Below, one piece after another: positions 1 through 9,296 of a stretch of 64,000 nt of DNA (position 1 is the stretch's first letter; each line of letters opens with the position of its first letter). The stretch is from NCBI GenBank assembly GCA_009746045.1, contig RPFO01000034.1, forward strand, positions 1,260,786 through 1,324,785, read 5' to 3'. The notes beneath the pieces were generated by a model. The model did not search any database and was not told the origin of the DNA. It saw only the letters and a program-made list of their open reading frames with translations. The DNA is from Mesostigma viride. Lineage: Eukaryota > Streptophyta > Mesostigmatophyceae > Mesostigmatales > Mesostigmataceae. Both the position numbers and the translations under genes were made by a program.

Positions 1-216
1 ATACAACCAGTACGTGCAATACCATAGGTAGGCTGACGCATAGCTTATGCTACAAATGTGAGGTGGGCTCAAGACGTCGACTAATTACATAAGGCGCAAG
101 CTGATGGCCACAAGGTGCTAGAGCTAATTGAAGGTACTATAACGCTGTGCGCTAATATCGTTTCAAGTGCTGTAATGCCTAAGCTATCCCATAATCGATT
201 GCCCCCATCTAGACAA

Positions 217-676
217 CTAGCTGGAGTGCTCTATCCCGGGGAAGCCCGGGGGGGCTTCCACAGTTTCTTGTTGACATGCATAGAGGTCCCCGCCCCGCCA
301 GTACACTTGGGGCTTCTCGGGGTTGGTCTTGTGGCGGATGTAGTCGGGCCACTGATCGCGGCGTTGCTGCTGCTGGGCTGGCGTCAGGTCGTCGTCAAGC
401 GACCAGGAGGTGTCCACCAGTTATTAGCCAACGTGCATGTTATTAGCCAGCATGCCCGGATGCATCATGCACTTGCTTGACGTTTGCGCCCTTTCCCGCG
501 AAATCTGGGCTGTCTTCCCGCGCCTCCGCCAGTTCACAAACGAGTTCACTGGCGAGCAGTTCACTACGTCGTTGCGACCCATGTGAGTGCGTGAACTCGA
601 AGCGAAGGGCCGGTGAAGCGCCGGTGGCGACCCGGCCGTCGACCCAGTTCACAAAGAGTTCACCGACGGAGTTCAC
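217..676 (-). pseudogene. LINE ORF1-like relic, 3' part
   Basis: Two open stretches in different frames (676-443 and 417-217) are separated by stops. The second reads SLDDDLTPAQQQQRR, then a VYWRGGDLY segment. The same order occurs in the relic at 20,187-20,593 (LDDDLTLAQQQRRR, then PVYWKGAAIY), so both belong to one repeat family. I infer that the family is the nucleic-acid-binding first ORF of a LINE-type retrotransposon, because the second copy also has an upstream proline-rich region and an RRM-like segment. A duplicated GGCTAATAAC motif sits between the two frames (about 421-452). No reverse transcriptase lies beside it. The family assignment is a judgement; the similarity between the two copies is seen directly. 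Confidence 0.45.
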
Positions 677-711
677 CGAGCCTCATGTGAGTCGTCTGTG
701 CGCTTAGCTGA

Positions 712-1947
712 TCTCGTGCCCTGTGCTGTACTACTTGCGCCCGCACCGCCCCCATGCCCGACCGGACCATGGATATGTCACCCACACACCCCGCTCTCGG
801 TCCCTACCCGCTACCCCACCGACGTCCCTAACATCCATGCCCACACCATCAGTCCCTCTCCCTGCCACCCCACCCGTTATACTCAACGTGCGCTGCCCCA
901 CGCCTAGCTGTCTCCCATCCTCCGTATAGTGATCACATAACCAACCCATAGACGCTCACCCCCGTCGCACCACACAAGCATTGCACTAAACATAAAGGCA
1001 CACCGACAACGACATGATAAGAAGCCCGCCTCCCAGCCACCACCCCTCTAGTAACCAGACTACCACCCCACGTCCCCAGCGACCCCACGGCCCTGCGCCC
1101 CAACCCTGCCTGACAATGACGACCGCGTTACTACCACACCTGACCACTAAACCTCCCGATGCTGCCTCACCTCCCAGCCAAGGGGGGGGCCCCCCCCCCC
1201 CCCTCCCGGCCCCCCGGCCCCCCCCCTCCCAACCATGCCCAGGCCCCGGCCCTGTCTCCCAAGTCGCTACGGGTCACAGTACGTAGCCACAATCGTGACT
1301 CGTCCATCTACCATCCGACCCAGTCTTTTTCCCACAATACGGCAAGCCACTGGTCAACGTCACCCCCCTACGACGTCTTGTGTGTCCCGTCCCTTCCCAC
1401 CCAAGTACTGCACAACCGACCACCGGTACGGACTATACATTTTCACATGCAGCCACACCACCACGAATGCACGCCATGCACTCCACAGCCCCACCCCACC
1501 CCCACCCCCACCCCCACCCCCACCCCACTCGTGTACGCAGGAGACAGAACGGCCAAGCACCACCCGGCTACGCCGACTCACGTGGCCGGCGGCCCCGCCC
1601 CCAGTTAAGTGCCCCGCAGCAGCAGTATCCCTGTGGGAAGCTAGAGATGGTGCCGCATGGTGAGCTGGGGTTTGCATTGCTGGGAACAGAGGGGCGCACC
1701 GCTACACTATCATCAGTCCTGACAGCACGAGCTGTTGTAAGCATAGATACGGTCTGAAGCAGTGACAAAGGTGTACAACTCAGCTGCTTGGATCACCTGC
1801 TGTCCATGCCATGATTGCCATCGTCTTCACCCTGCCACCCCATCTACTTGTGCCCAATATATATCCGTGCAGCCCATAACCAAGCCATGTATCACATGCA
1901 TCACGCATACAGCAACCTTGCAAGCCGGCACCCCACCCTACTAACGC
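712..1947. repeat. C-rich tandem repeat, unit 1 (period about 1.24 kb)
   Basis: The block starting CTCGTGCCCTGT recurs 1,236 bp later, followed in both cases by the same ACTACTTGCGCCCGCACCGCCC-type text. The repeat is diverged by substitutions and small indels and is rich in C runs (1183-1203, 1495-1527). Open frames in it are products of C-rich low complexity and change between units, so I call no gene. The region 677-711 carries the end of the preceding relic. Confidence 0.75.
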
Positions 1948-2422
1948 TCTCGTGCCCTGTACCCTTATGTACTACTTGCGCCCGCACCGCCCATGCCCGA
2001 CGTACCATATGTCACCCACACATACACGCTATCCGTACCTACCCACTATAGCAACAACGACGTCCCTAACATCCATGCCCCCCCACCATCCCTGTCCCTG
2101 CCCCCCACCCGTTACTTAACATGCCCTGCTGTCCATGCCTATAGCTGTCTCCCACCCTCCCTAGTGATCACATAACCAACCCATAGACGCTCACCCCCGG
2201 CGTACCACACACACATATTGCACTAAACATAACGGCCCACAGACACCGGCATGATAAGAAGCCCACATCCCAGCCACCACCCCTCTACCACCCCATGTCC
2301 CCAGCGACACCACGGCCCTGTGCCCCAACCCTGCCCGCCAATGGCGACAGCGTTACTACCACACCGGCCACTAAACACCTGCCACCCAACGCTGCCTCAC
2401 CTCCCAGCCAAGGGGGGGCAAC
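1948..2422. repeat. C-rich tandem repeat, unit 2, left part
   Basis: This is the second copy of the 1.24-kb unit, cut at 2422 by gypsy element A. It resumes at 14,993. The text before the cut matches unit 1 around 1160-1180 and the text after the element matches unit 1 from about 1200, so the insertion point is well defined. Confidence 0.75.
2418..2422. repeat. target-site duplication of element A (left)
   Basis: GCAAC directly precedes the left LTR and is repeated at 14,988-14,992 directly after the right LTR. A perfect 5-bp duplication is usual for Ty3/gypsy integrases. Confidence 0.9.
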
Positions 2423-2992
2423 TGTTACGTCGCGTAACAATTCGTTGTAGTTACGGACGTAAATTAGGTCCTTGTCCTCGGTTGTTCCTAGGTTACGTGT
2501 AGTTCTAGTTTGGACATGATTGTCCCCGTAACAGTACTGTGGTATATTGGGTGCCTTTGGGCGCCGCGCCGCGTACTTTATTAGTGGTCCTTATCCTTTT
2601 GTAGAATGTAGTGGACCGGCGTGCATCTGTGCACCTGCTTGTGTTTCTGTGTCTCGGCAGGCGAGGGCCAGATCGGCCCGAGTCTGTTGGACCGTTGGTG
2701 ACCATTTATGCACGTTCCACTCCGTGCGTGGTCACTCGGCGTGTGTTAAATGAATTAACACATATAGGCTTGGGTCACGGCAGTTTAGTTGTGTTTCCTT
2801 CCTCTTTTCCTGGAGTAAACGGGTTTGATTAAATGGCCTATGGCATATTACAGTAGTACATATGTAAATGCATTGAGATCTGGTTCGTCTCGGTCGTCTT
2901 TCGCTAGGGTGTAAATAGAAGCGGCCTCACTAGTTTAGGCAGTATCAGGACAGGTAGAGGTAGAGGTGGCGGCCGAGGCTTGCGGCGTAACA
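2423..2992 (+). repeat. 5' LTR of element A
   Basis: Begins TGTTACG and ends CGTAACA, a 7-bp terminal inverted repeat. The first 17 bp are a hairpin, TGTTACG-TCG-CGTAACA, so the LTR starts with a copy of both its own ends. Promoter and transcript start are not evident from sequence alone. Short open frames in it recur in all four LTR copies and are not genes. Confidence 0.93.
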
Positions 2993-2993
2993 A

Positions 2994-3005
2994 TGGACTC
3001 GGAGG
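2994..3005 (+). promoter_or_regulatory. putative primer-binding site, element A
   Basis: TGGACTCGGAGG starts two bases after the LTR. A leading TGG would pair with the CCA end of a tRNA. Element C has a comparable TGGTTATCGGAGG at 32,589. The tRNA was not identified. Confidence 0.5.
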
Positions 3006-3506
3006 TAGTTTAGATAGAGAGCGAGACGACGATCCTTTGCAACATACGTCATTGAATCAACCCTTCCGCGGCTGGGAAAATGAAGACGACACCTACTTGA
3101 CAGGTAATGGGCGGGTCGCCTGCGAGCTGGGGGGGTAGTGCTGCCTGATTCAGGACACGCCCTGCCTAGAAGATAGACCTGCTCGAAGCGGAAAATCCTT
3201 TTCTAGATAGTTCCTTTTCCTCGTCTTGTTTTCCTTAGAAAAGTGGTTCACTGTCGTAGATAGGTGATGTTTTCGGTTCGGTGTTAGTGAGACGATTAGC
3301 GTCTGGGTAGGTTCCACCTTTTCCTTCGTGCTGCTGTACATTAGACGGCCGCACTCGCAGAAAGTCACTGGGTCGCTGACTTTAGGACTACGAGCGCTGG
3401 ACCATTGCCGCCCTCGTCATTTCGGTGATCCAGATAACCCAGCTAAGTCGACTCCTACCCCTTCCACTCCTATCGTGACTACTCAAGAACAACAAGGTGC
3501 GTTACC

Positions 3507-3898
3507 ATGAGCCAACGGCGATCTTTTACTGCTCCTTCCCATTCTTCTAGCGATAATAGTCTAGCTAAATATTACGTAGTGATTACGCCTCAATGGTCCT
3601 CCATTTTCCTTTCTTGGTCCGACGCTAGGAAGATCGTTCAGAATCGTGTATACAACGTAATTAGGTACAAGAAATTTATGTCCTTCGAAGAAGCTCAGCA
3701 GTTCCTTATAGATCATAGCCAAACAGATTTAGGCCTTCATGTACGCCCTATTCCTCATGGTCGCCCTCCTGTAGAAGCTCTAGTCTTTGCTACCCTCCTT
3801 CTTCTCCCCCTAAACGGGCTGCATCTGCATCTGCTTCAGATACTCCTCTCACTTTGGAGTTTGGTTCCCTATCCATTACTGTTGTTAAAAAGGATTGA
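3507..3898 (+). CDS. leader ORF with viroplasmin / RNase H1 N-terminal-like domain (element A)
   Basis: The ATG at 3507 opens a small protein whose residues about 20-70 read KYYVV, IFLSW, YKKF and EEAQQFL in order. That spacing matches the small domain shared by eukaryotic RNase H1 N-termini and caulimovirus viroplasmin (Cauli_VI family), which binds RNA/DNA hybrids or double-stranded RNA. The open frame runs to 4034, but after about 3780 the +2 frame looks right: a Ser/Ala-rich linker ending in LTLEFGSLSITVVKKD and a stop at 3896-3898. Element C's version has a similar tail (VTVTFSQLTIGPSKQ). One indel near 3782, present also in B, is therefore likely. Roughly 500 bp of leader (2993-3506) carry no recognisable gene. 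Confidence 0.7.
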
Positions 3899-3990
3899 TT
3901 TTAATTTTGTTCCTTGCTTCAGACCTTCAAGGTTTTTCCTTTTTCCTTTGTTGCTTTCTTCTAGATTCCTATTCCTTTACGTAATTAAAG

Positions 3991-5718
3991 ATGGATCCAG
4001 TGGGTGGAGATATGTCGCCTATACCTACCAATAATAATAATAATACTACTACTAATAACCTAACAATAACAATACTCGTGGTAACCGACGGGACTCCTTG
4101 GAAACGGTACACCATCTCACCCCTCAAGGTATTCTGCGTACCTCACCTCCTTCTCCTGTTGCTGGTGGTCGCCGTCGTCCCTCAATTACCCCACCTACCT
4201 ATGAACAACGTATTTCCCAAGTCAGATTTAGTGATGAACCTTCTTTTGTTGTGAACCAGGCCCCTGCCCCTTCTGCAACCTTGGCTCACCCCTCCAGCAG
4301 GTCCTCACACACTAACAATGCTTCTAGGCCTCCTTCCCACCCTGTGCCTTCAATGCCTGCTATTAACACGGGTCGTACCTCGGCCCCTGTCGGCCCTTCT
4401 GGGCGCCCTAGTGCAGTTCCCTTTTACCCACCTGCTTCCTGGTCCTACCCTGAGACGGCCTATGAGGCTGCCCAGGTCCCTACCCGTGTGGCTGATTTAG
4501 AAGTTAATAATGATTTCAGTACCATGCCCCTAGATGATAGGAATTATGATCATTTTGCCTATTCCTCTCTTCGTGAGCAATATACTGTTCCCTTCTCCTA
4601 TGGGCACCATCCTGAAACGGTGGCTCCCTCTAGACCCCTACCCAAACTTTTCCTATCCCTTCCTTCTATCCCGCTTATGTAGCAGTGGAAGATAGTGGCC
4701 CTATGGGAAAAACTGACTCTTCTAATCCCCCTAAGCCTCCTGCTCTTCCCCTCTTTGCCAACCTTCCTAAGCTGGATGTCAAGTCTTCCCCTCAACAGTT
4801 TTTCACTTTCATTATGTTGCTCACCCAGAACACAGAGTCCTGGCAGAACCACAATAGGTGGCGCCTCTCTGATGCTGTACTAGTTCCTCATTATCTTACT
4901 ACCTGCATTACTCCTGAGCTTGCTAACCTCATCCAGTGTGAGTCTCTTGCCTCTCATGCCTACCCAAACTCTGTAGCAGAATTGTTTAAGCGTTTAGAGA
5001 ACCATTTAGTCCCTCCCGATGCAGATTGGCAGGATAGATTATCCTTTGGCACCTTGCAGCAGGGTACCAAGTCCTTCAAAGAATATATGAAAGAGTTTGA
5101 TGCCCAGATGGTACGAATTAGGGATTTGTCGGGCGCAGAAGTACGTGCCCGCTTCCTTCAGGGCCTCAGTAGACCCTTATTGCGTGAAGTCAAGCGCCAG
5201 TTCTCTGCCTACCGTTTTACTGACCTGCCCCTCAAGCATGTGCGCCAGCATCTTTTACGAGTAGCAGATTTCTTCTCCACGCCTTCTCTTCCTACCCGTT
5301 CCCGTATTAATAATATTAGCCTTACCCCGAGGAGGAGAACTCCTATGTAGAAGAATTAGATATCTGTGTGACTGACCTTTCAGCTCTGGATGTCTCTCAT
5401 ATCACCTGCTATCATTGTAAGGAAGTAGGTCATCTTAAACGTGAGTGCCCCAAGTTCCTTTCGGGTGCTCCCCCTCATCCCGACGCTCGCCCTCCTCGTA
5501 CCCCTCAGCGTGCTCCTATTCGTCCCACTTCAGGACGCATTCCTTCAGCTACCCCTAGTAGGCTGAATGCTGTGCAGACAGGATCCCCAGGGTTCCCCTA
5601 TGATAATCAGGCTCCCGCACCCTCTTCAATCCCTCGTGACCCTCCAGCAGTGGCTTTTCCGCCAGGGTCTTCTTCGGGGTTAGTTCCTATGGATTTGGGG
5701 GGGGAGGGGGAACAGTAG
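3991..5718 (+). CDS. Gag polyprotein of element A (frame broken)
   Basis: Begins MDPVGGDM at 3991 with an Asn/Thr-rich stretch, then a long Pro/Ser-rich region (4098-4682), then a helical capsid-like domain (4685-5330; [38 protein letters not shown]), then a zinc knuckle [14 protein letters not shown] (about 5408-5450; C-x2-C-x4-H-x4-C) and a Pro-rich tail ending VPMDLGG. The capsid part is clearly homologous to element C (34,907-35,460). Frame changes lie near 4062, 4650 and 5330 and at a G run (5697-5704); the first three also occur in B. They may be old mutations or shared sequence errors. Gag would coat the RNA genome and form the particle. Confidence 0.85.
5697..5711 (+). other. purine tract at Gag-Pol junction (polypurine-tract-like)
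   Basis: Eight G, A, then five G. It resembles the true polypurine tract at 14,404-14,414 and a third tract at 8164-8180. The same run has seven G in B. The Pol frame would follow from Gag without a break if the run held nine G, so the run decides whether Gag and Pol are one frame. Confidence 0.5.
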
Positions 5719-5780
5719 GCCTGTCAGCCGGGGGTAACCTGGACAGGTCCTTAGATAGTACCCCAGATAATAATTTTTGT

Positions 5781-6869
5781 TTGCCTGTTTTTATAACCTC
5801 TGTAGGAGCTGAATCATCCCTACCACTACGTGTGCGTCCTCTTATGTTCTTGAATGGTGGCTTAACCGTCCCTCATACTGTTGTAGACCCCTTCCTGCAT
5901 GCTGATGAACTCTTGAATGTCTCTGTGTTAGTGGATAGCGGTGCGGCTAGCTCCTTTGTGAGCGAGGCCCTAGTTAGGCGTTTAGGACTAGTCCCTACCC
6001 CTCACACAAAAACTGTCACTGTCCATTATGCTGACGGTCGCACCAGTCATTCCCCGGGTACGGTGTCCCTTCCCCTGGTCATACAAGGACGTACGGTCAA
6101 CCTGACGGCCACTATAGGCCCTATCACTACAGCTGATGTATTACTAGGATTAGATTGGCACCAGGATAATAAAATCACTATTAATTATGATACTATGGTC
6201 ATTTGGTTTCCAGATAGCTCTTACTGGGTACCAGAACGTCATTATAGATTAGAAAATTTATCCTTGGTAGATATTACTCCTCCTACACCTGTTGATCCTC
6301 CTGTGAGACCTATACCTGAAGTATTAATGTCCAATGACGAATTGCGATCTGAACTAAAGGAATATGGATACCTATTATGTATGTTCCTTCAGTTAGAAGT
6401 ACAGGAGATACCTATCACTAATAATAGTGTGGATATAGATGTAAATACAGTGGATACAATAGGAGTGGGATTTACTGAAAATGAAATAGTCAGATACATG
6501 GCTGTGATAGATTCCTCAAAAGTATTTGAAGAAAAGACTCCTTCTTATCCTCCTCCTCGTTCTGTTTTACACCGTGTAGTTATCAAGGACGGTGCAGTTC
6601 CTACGCACTCTCCGATGTATAGAATGGGCCCTACAGAATTAAAGGAACTAAAACAGATTTTAGTATCACTATTAGAAGCAGGATTGATAGAGCCTAGTAA
6701 CTCCCCCTATTCCGCTGGTGTCCTGTTAGTTCCTAAGCCAAATGGCAAGTTTCGCCTAGTTACTGATTATAGGAAGTTAAACGATATTACTGTGAAGTCT
6801 AAATACCCTCTACCTCGTATTGATGATATATTTAATAAGTTAAAGGTTCTACCTGTTTCACAGTACTAG
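5781..6869 (+). CDS. Pol of element A: aspartic protease and start of reverse transcriptase
   Basis: The reading frame is open from about 5706 through 6869 with no need for a start at 5781. The retropepsin motif LVDSGAAS lies near 5930, followed by LLGLDWH (about 6150), the typical second half of a gypsy protease. The reverse-transcriptase fingers follow: [25 protein letters not shown] split around 6690-6760, then DYRKLN and PLPRIDDIF. Translation stops at 6869 because one G is missing at about 6839 compared with B, where the frame runs on through the YLDD active site. Confidence 0.9.
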   Translation: MPVFITSVGAESSLPLRVRPLMFLNGGLTVPHTVVDPFLHADELLNVSVLVDSGAASSFVSEALVRRLGLVPTPHTKTVTVHYADGRTSHSPGTVSLPLVIQGRTVNLTATIGPITTADVLLGLDWHQDNKITINYDTMVIWFPDSSYWVPERHYRLENLSLVDITPPTPVDPPVRPIPEVLMSNDELRSELKEYGYLLCMFLQLEVQEIPITNNSVDIDVNTVDTIGVGFTENEIVRYMAVIDSSKVFEEKTPSYPPPRSVLHRVVIKDGAVPTHSPMYRMGPTELKELKQILVSLLEAGLIEPSNSPYSAGVLLVPKPNGKFRLVTDYRKLNDITVKSKYPLPRIDDIFNKLKVLPVSQY

Positions 6870-7204
6870 ATTGTGCGGATGGTTTTTGGCAACTACGTAT
6901 AGCTCCTGAGGATTGCCACAAAACCGCCTTTGCTACCCCTTTTGGGCATATCAGTTTAGAGTAGCGGCTATGGGACTCTGTAACTCTCCTGCCTCTTTCC
7001 AATGTTAATGAATGAAGTGCTTAGACCTGTTATGGGAAATTCCCACCTTCCTCAAGTGTCCTCTGATTTAAAGGATCCTTCCTTCTCCTCTGTTTCTTAT
7101 CTGAGCATGACCGTTCTTGTGCTCAAGCTTACTTAGATGATATCCTTATTTATTCTCCTGATTTTGAAACGCACCTACGTGATTTAAAGAAAGTACTAGA
7201 AATC
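6870..7204 (+). pseudogene. reverse-transcriptase palm segment of element A, four one-base deletions
   Basis: Compared with the same segment in B (54,350-54,700), A lacks single bases at about 6839, 6946, 6997 and 7098. Pieces such as [21 protein letters not shown] and the YLDDIL active site (about 7129-7146) are readable in different frames. B is open across the whole segment, so the lesions are private to A. Four deletions within 260 bp, two of them clearly in A or T runs, look more like base-calling errors than decay. Confidence 0.85.
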
Positions 7205-8437
7205 ATGGCTGAAAATTCTTTATGGGCGCGCCGTGCTAAAGTTCGCTCTGGTAGAAGTGTCCCCTTCTTAGGGCACGTTCTGTCAGATGCCGGGGTTGCT
7301 ACCGACCCAGATAAGACTAAGTCAATTCAGGAATGGCCTACCCCTACCGACGTTAAAGGTGTACGTAGTTTCCTAGGAATTGCTTCTTACTATAGGCGTT
7401 TTATCCCGCGTTTCGCAACTATAGCAGCCCCTATTAATCATCTATTAAAGAAGGATATCCCCTTTGTTTGGAGTAGTGAATGTCAGTCGGCTTTTCAGTG
7501 TCTAAAATCCCTACTCCTCTCCCCTCCCGTACTCATCCTACCGGATACTACTAAACCCTTTGTTGTAGCTACAGATGCTAGCAAGGTAGCTATAGGGGGC
7601 GTCCTTCTCCAGGATCAGGGTCAGGGCTTACAGCCAATTGAGTATATCTCTAGGACAATGCTTCCTGCGGAGCGTAACTATCCCGTACACCAGCAAGAAC
7701 TATTAGCTGTGGTGTATTGTTGCCACGCGTGGCAGCACTTCCTTAAAGGTGCTCAATTTGATGTTTGTCTGAATGAACCCTGTGAGCTTGATCCTTATAG
7801 ATTAGTTATCCAGACAGATCACCGCCCTCTTACCCATCTTCTCTCACAACCCAACCTTACCCCTCGTCAAGCGCGCTGGATGGAGTTTTTAGCACAGTTC
7901 TCCCCTTTTAAACTTCAGTATGTTAAGGGTGTAGATAACATAGTACCAGATGCACTCTCCCGTCGTGCAGATTACTCCTTTTTCGAGGACCTTGATGTTC
8001 TCAATACTACTCTAGTTCCTACTACTATGGGTGTAACCCCGTATGGTGAACTACCTGATGATGAATCCTATGCCTACCTCTTTCATACAGCTGTTCGCAT
8101 GCCTGATCTCCTTTCTCACGTAGGACTCTCTCTCCCGTGTGAGGCCCTTCCTGTGGTCTCGGTGGGGGGGGAGGGGAAAAATAAAATTTCTATACCGCTT
8201 AGCCATATAGCGACTAGGTCAGGAAAGTCTTATGAACACATAGTCCCTCTAGGACCTCCCCTTCTCTTTGGCAAGGCGGTAGGAGATCTCTTTAAACCTG
8301 TTCTGGATACCTCTGTAGCGATGCCTACCTCTGATCTCGAACGTCTCATTAGTAGATTTACGGCCACTGAGCCGGAAGCATTAGCTGCCATTGCTGCCCA
8401 TCCCCAACAATTAGGCAAGCACCTTGTAAATTTGTAG
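7205..8437 (+). CDS. Pol of element A: reverse-transcriptase thumb and RNase H
   Basis: Starts in mid-protein. FLGHVLSDAGVATDPDKT and VRSFLGIASYYRRFIP are the RT thumb/connection of gypsy elements. RNase H follows, with TDAS (first catalytic Asp, about 7571), E in HQQELLAV, TDHRPL and the tether ending PDALSRR (about 7950-7965). A linker of about 150 residues leads to the integrase. A purine tract at 8164-8180 lies inside it. The frame stops at 8437 because A lacks one C at about 8424; B continues into the integrase. RNase H would remove genomic RNA during reverse transcription. Confidence 0.9.
   Translation: MAENSLWARRAKVRSGRSVPFLGHVLSDAGVATDPDKTKSIQEWPTPTDVKGVRSFLGIASYYRRFIPRFATIAAPINHLLKKDIPFVWSSECQSAFQCLKSLLLSPPVLILPDTTKPFVVATDASKVAIGGVLLQDQGQGLQPIEYISRTMLPAERNYPVHQQELLAVVYCCHAWQHFLKGAQFDVCLNEPCELDPYRLVIQTDHRPLTHLLSQPNLTPRQARWMEFLAQFSPFKLQYVKGVDNIVPDALSRRADYSFFEDLDVLNTTLVPTTMGVTPYGELPDDESYAYLFHTAVRMPDLLSHVGLSLPCEALPVVSVGGEGKNKISIPLSHIATRSGKSYEHIVPLGPPLLFGKAVGDLFKPVLDTSVAMPTSDLERLISRFTATEPEALAAIAAHPQQLGKHLVNL
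8164..8180 (+). other. second internal purine tract (central-PPT-like)
   Basis: Eight G, A, four G, then A-rich. The base order matches the tract before the 3' LTR. B has seven G here. In retroviruses and Ty1 a second polypurine tract inside pol primes plus-strand synthesis; that role here is inference. Confidence 0.4.
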
Positions 8438-8451
8438 GTGGATTTTTATAT

Positions 8452-9296
8452 GTGCAGATAGCAGATTCTCCCCCTCAATGGCGCCTGTATGTCCCTCCTA
8501 TCTGTCGCTCCTCCTTGCTCTTTGAGTTGCATGACTTAGCTGCTCACCAGGGTGGTAAACGGGTACGGGACCTAGTAGCCCGCTCTTACTACTGGCCTTC
8601 CCTTTTAAAGGATGTAGATGAGTATGTTAGAACCTGTCAATCTTGCCAGGAGATGAAACCCAACAATGTAGGACAGATAGCAGAGCCTAGGACCTTACCT
8701 GATCCCATCATGCCGTGGGACTCCATTATGATGGATTTTGTAGGACCTTTTAGGAAGAATGATAGAGGTAACGCCCAGATCCTTGTTTTTGTAGATCGTT
8801 TTACTCGTATGTGTCATCTCGTGCCGTGTCCCTTAGAACTCACCGCACGCGATTGCGCACGCCTATACCTTAATAACGTATATAGATATCATGGTTTGAG
8901 TAGGCAGTTTATTAGTGATAAGGATAAGTTATTTACTTCTGATTTTTGGCAGCAGTTCTTCGCTGCTATCGGTACCAAGGTCACCTTCGGTACTGCCTAC
9001 CACTCCTCCTCGTCTCATTTAGTAGAACGTTTGAATAGGGTAGTGGAAGAAGCTCTGCGTCACTATGTGAATGGCTCTGGGAGTGATTGGGAGGATTACC
9101 TATGTTTCAGGGTAGAGTTTTCCCTTAACAACTGCCCTCAGGCTGCGCATGGTTATACGCCCTTCTTCCTAGATACTGGTAGACAACCTCTTACCCCTAC
9201 CTCTCTCTTAGCTAGTCCTTTAAGGGACAAGGATGATGTGTCCCGGGATACTGTAGAAGGTGTGCAGGCGTTATTAGTGTCTATCTACCTGGAAAA
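8452..9296 (+). CDS. Integrase of element A, zinc-binding and catalytic domains
   Basis: The H-H-C-C zinc domain is visible: H in HDLAAHQGG with the CQSCQEMK pair (about 8530-8660). The catalytic core has MDFVGPF (first Asp, about 8733), SDKDKLF (second Asp, about 8914) and the Glu in SSSHLVERLNR (about 9030), the DDE triad of retroviral integrases. It would insert the cDNA into DNA and make the 5-bp target duplication. The frame is open to the passenger insertion at 9293; the C-terminal part resumes at 11,052. In B the same domain has one G fewer near 9111. Confidence 0.9.

Noticed and set aside
690-1770. Several long Pro/Thr-rich frames
   Set aside because: C-rich tandem DNA yields open frames by composition, and the frames are not conserved between unit 1 and unit 2.
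2505-2832. Small frames in the LTR, repeated at 14.5, 46.8 and 58.8 kb
   Set aside because: They recur only because the LTR is repeated; composition and position do not support a protein.
5701-5720. Programmed frameshift between Gag and Pol
   Set aside because: The G run differs in length between two near-identical copies in a strand-dependent way, so sequencing error is the simpler explanation.
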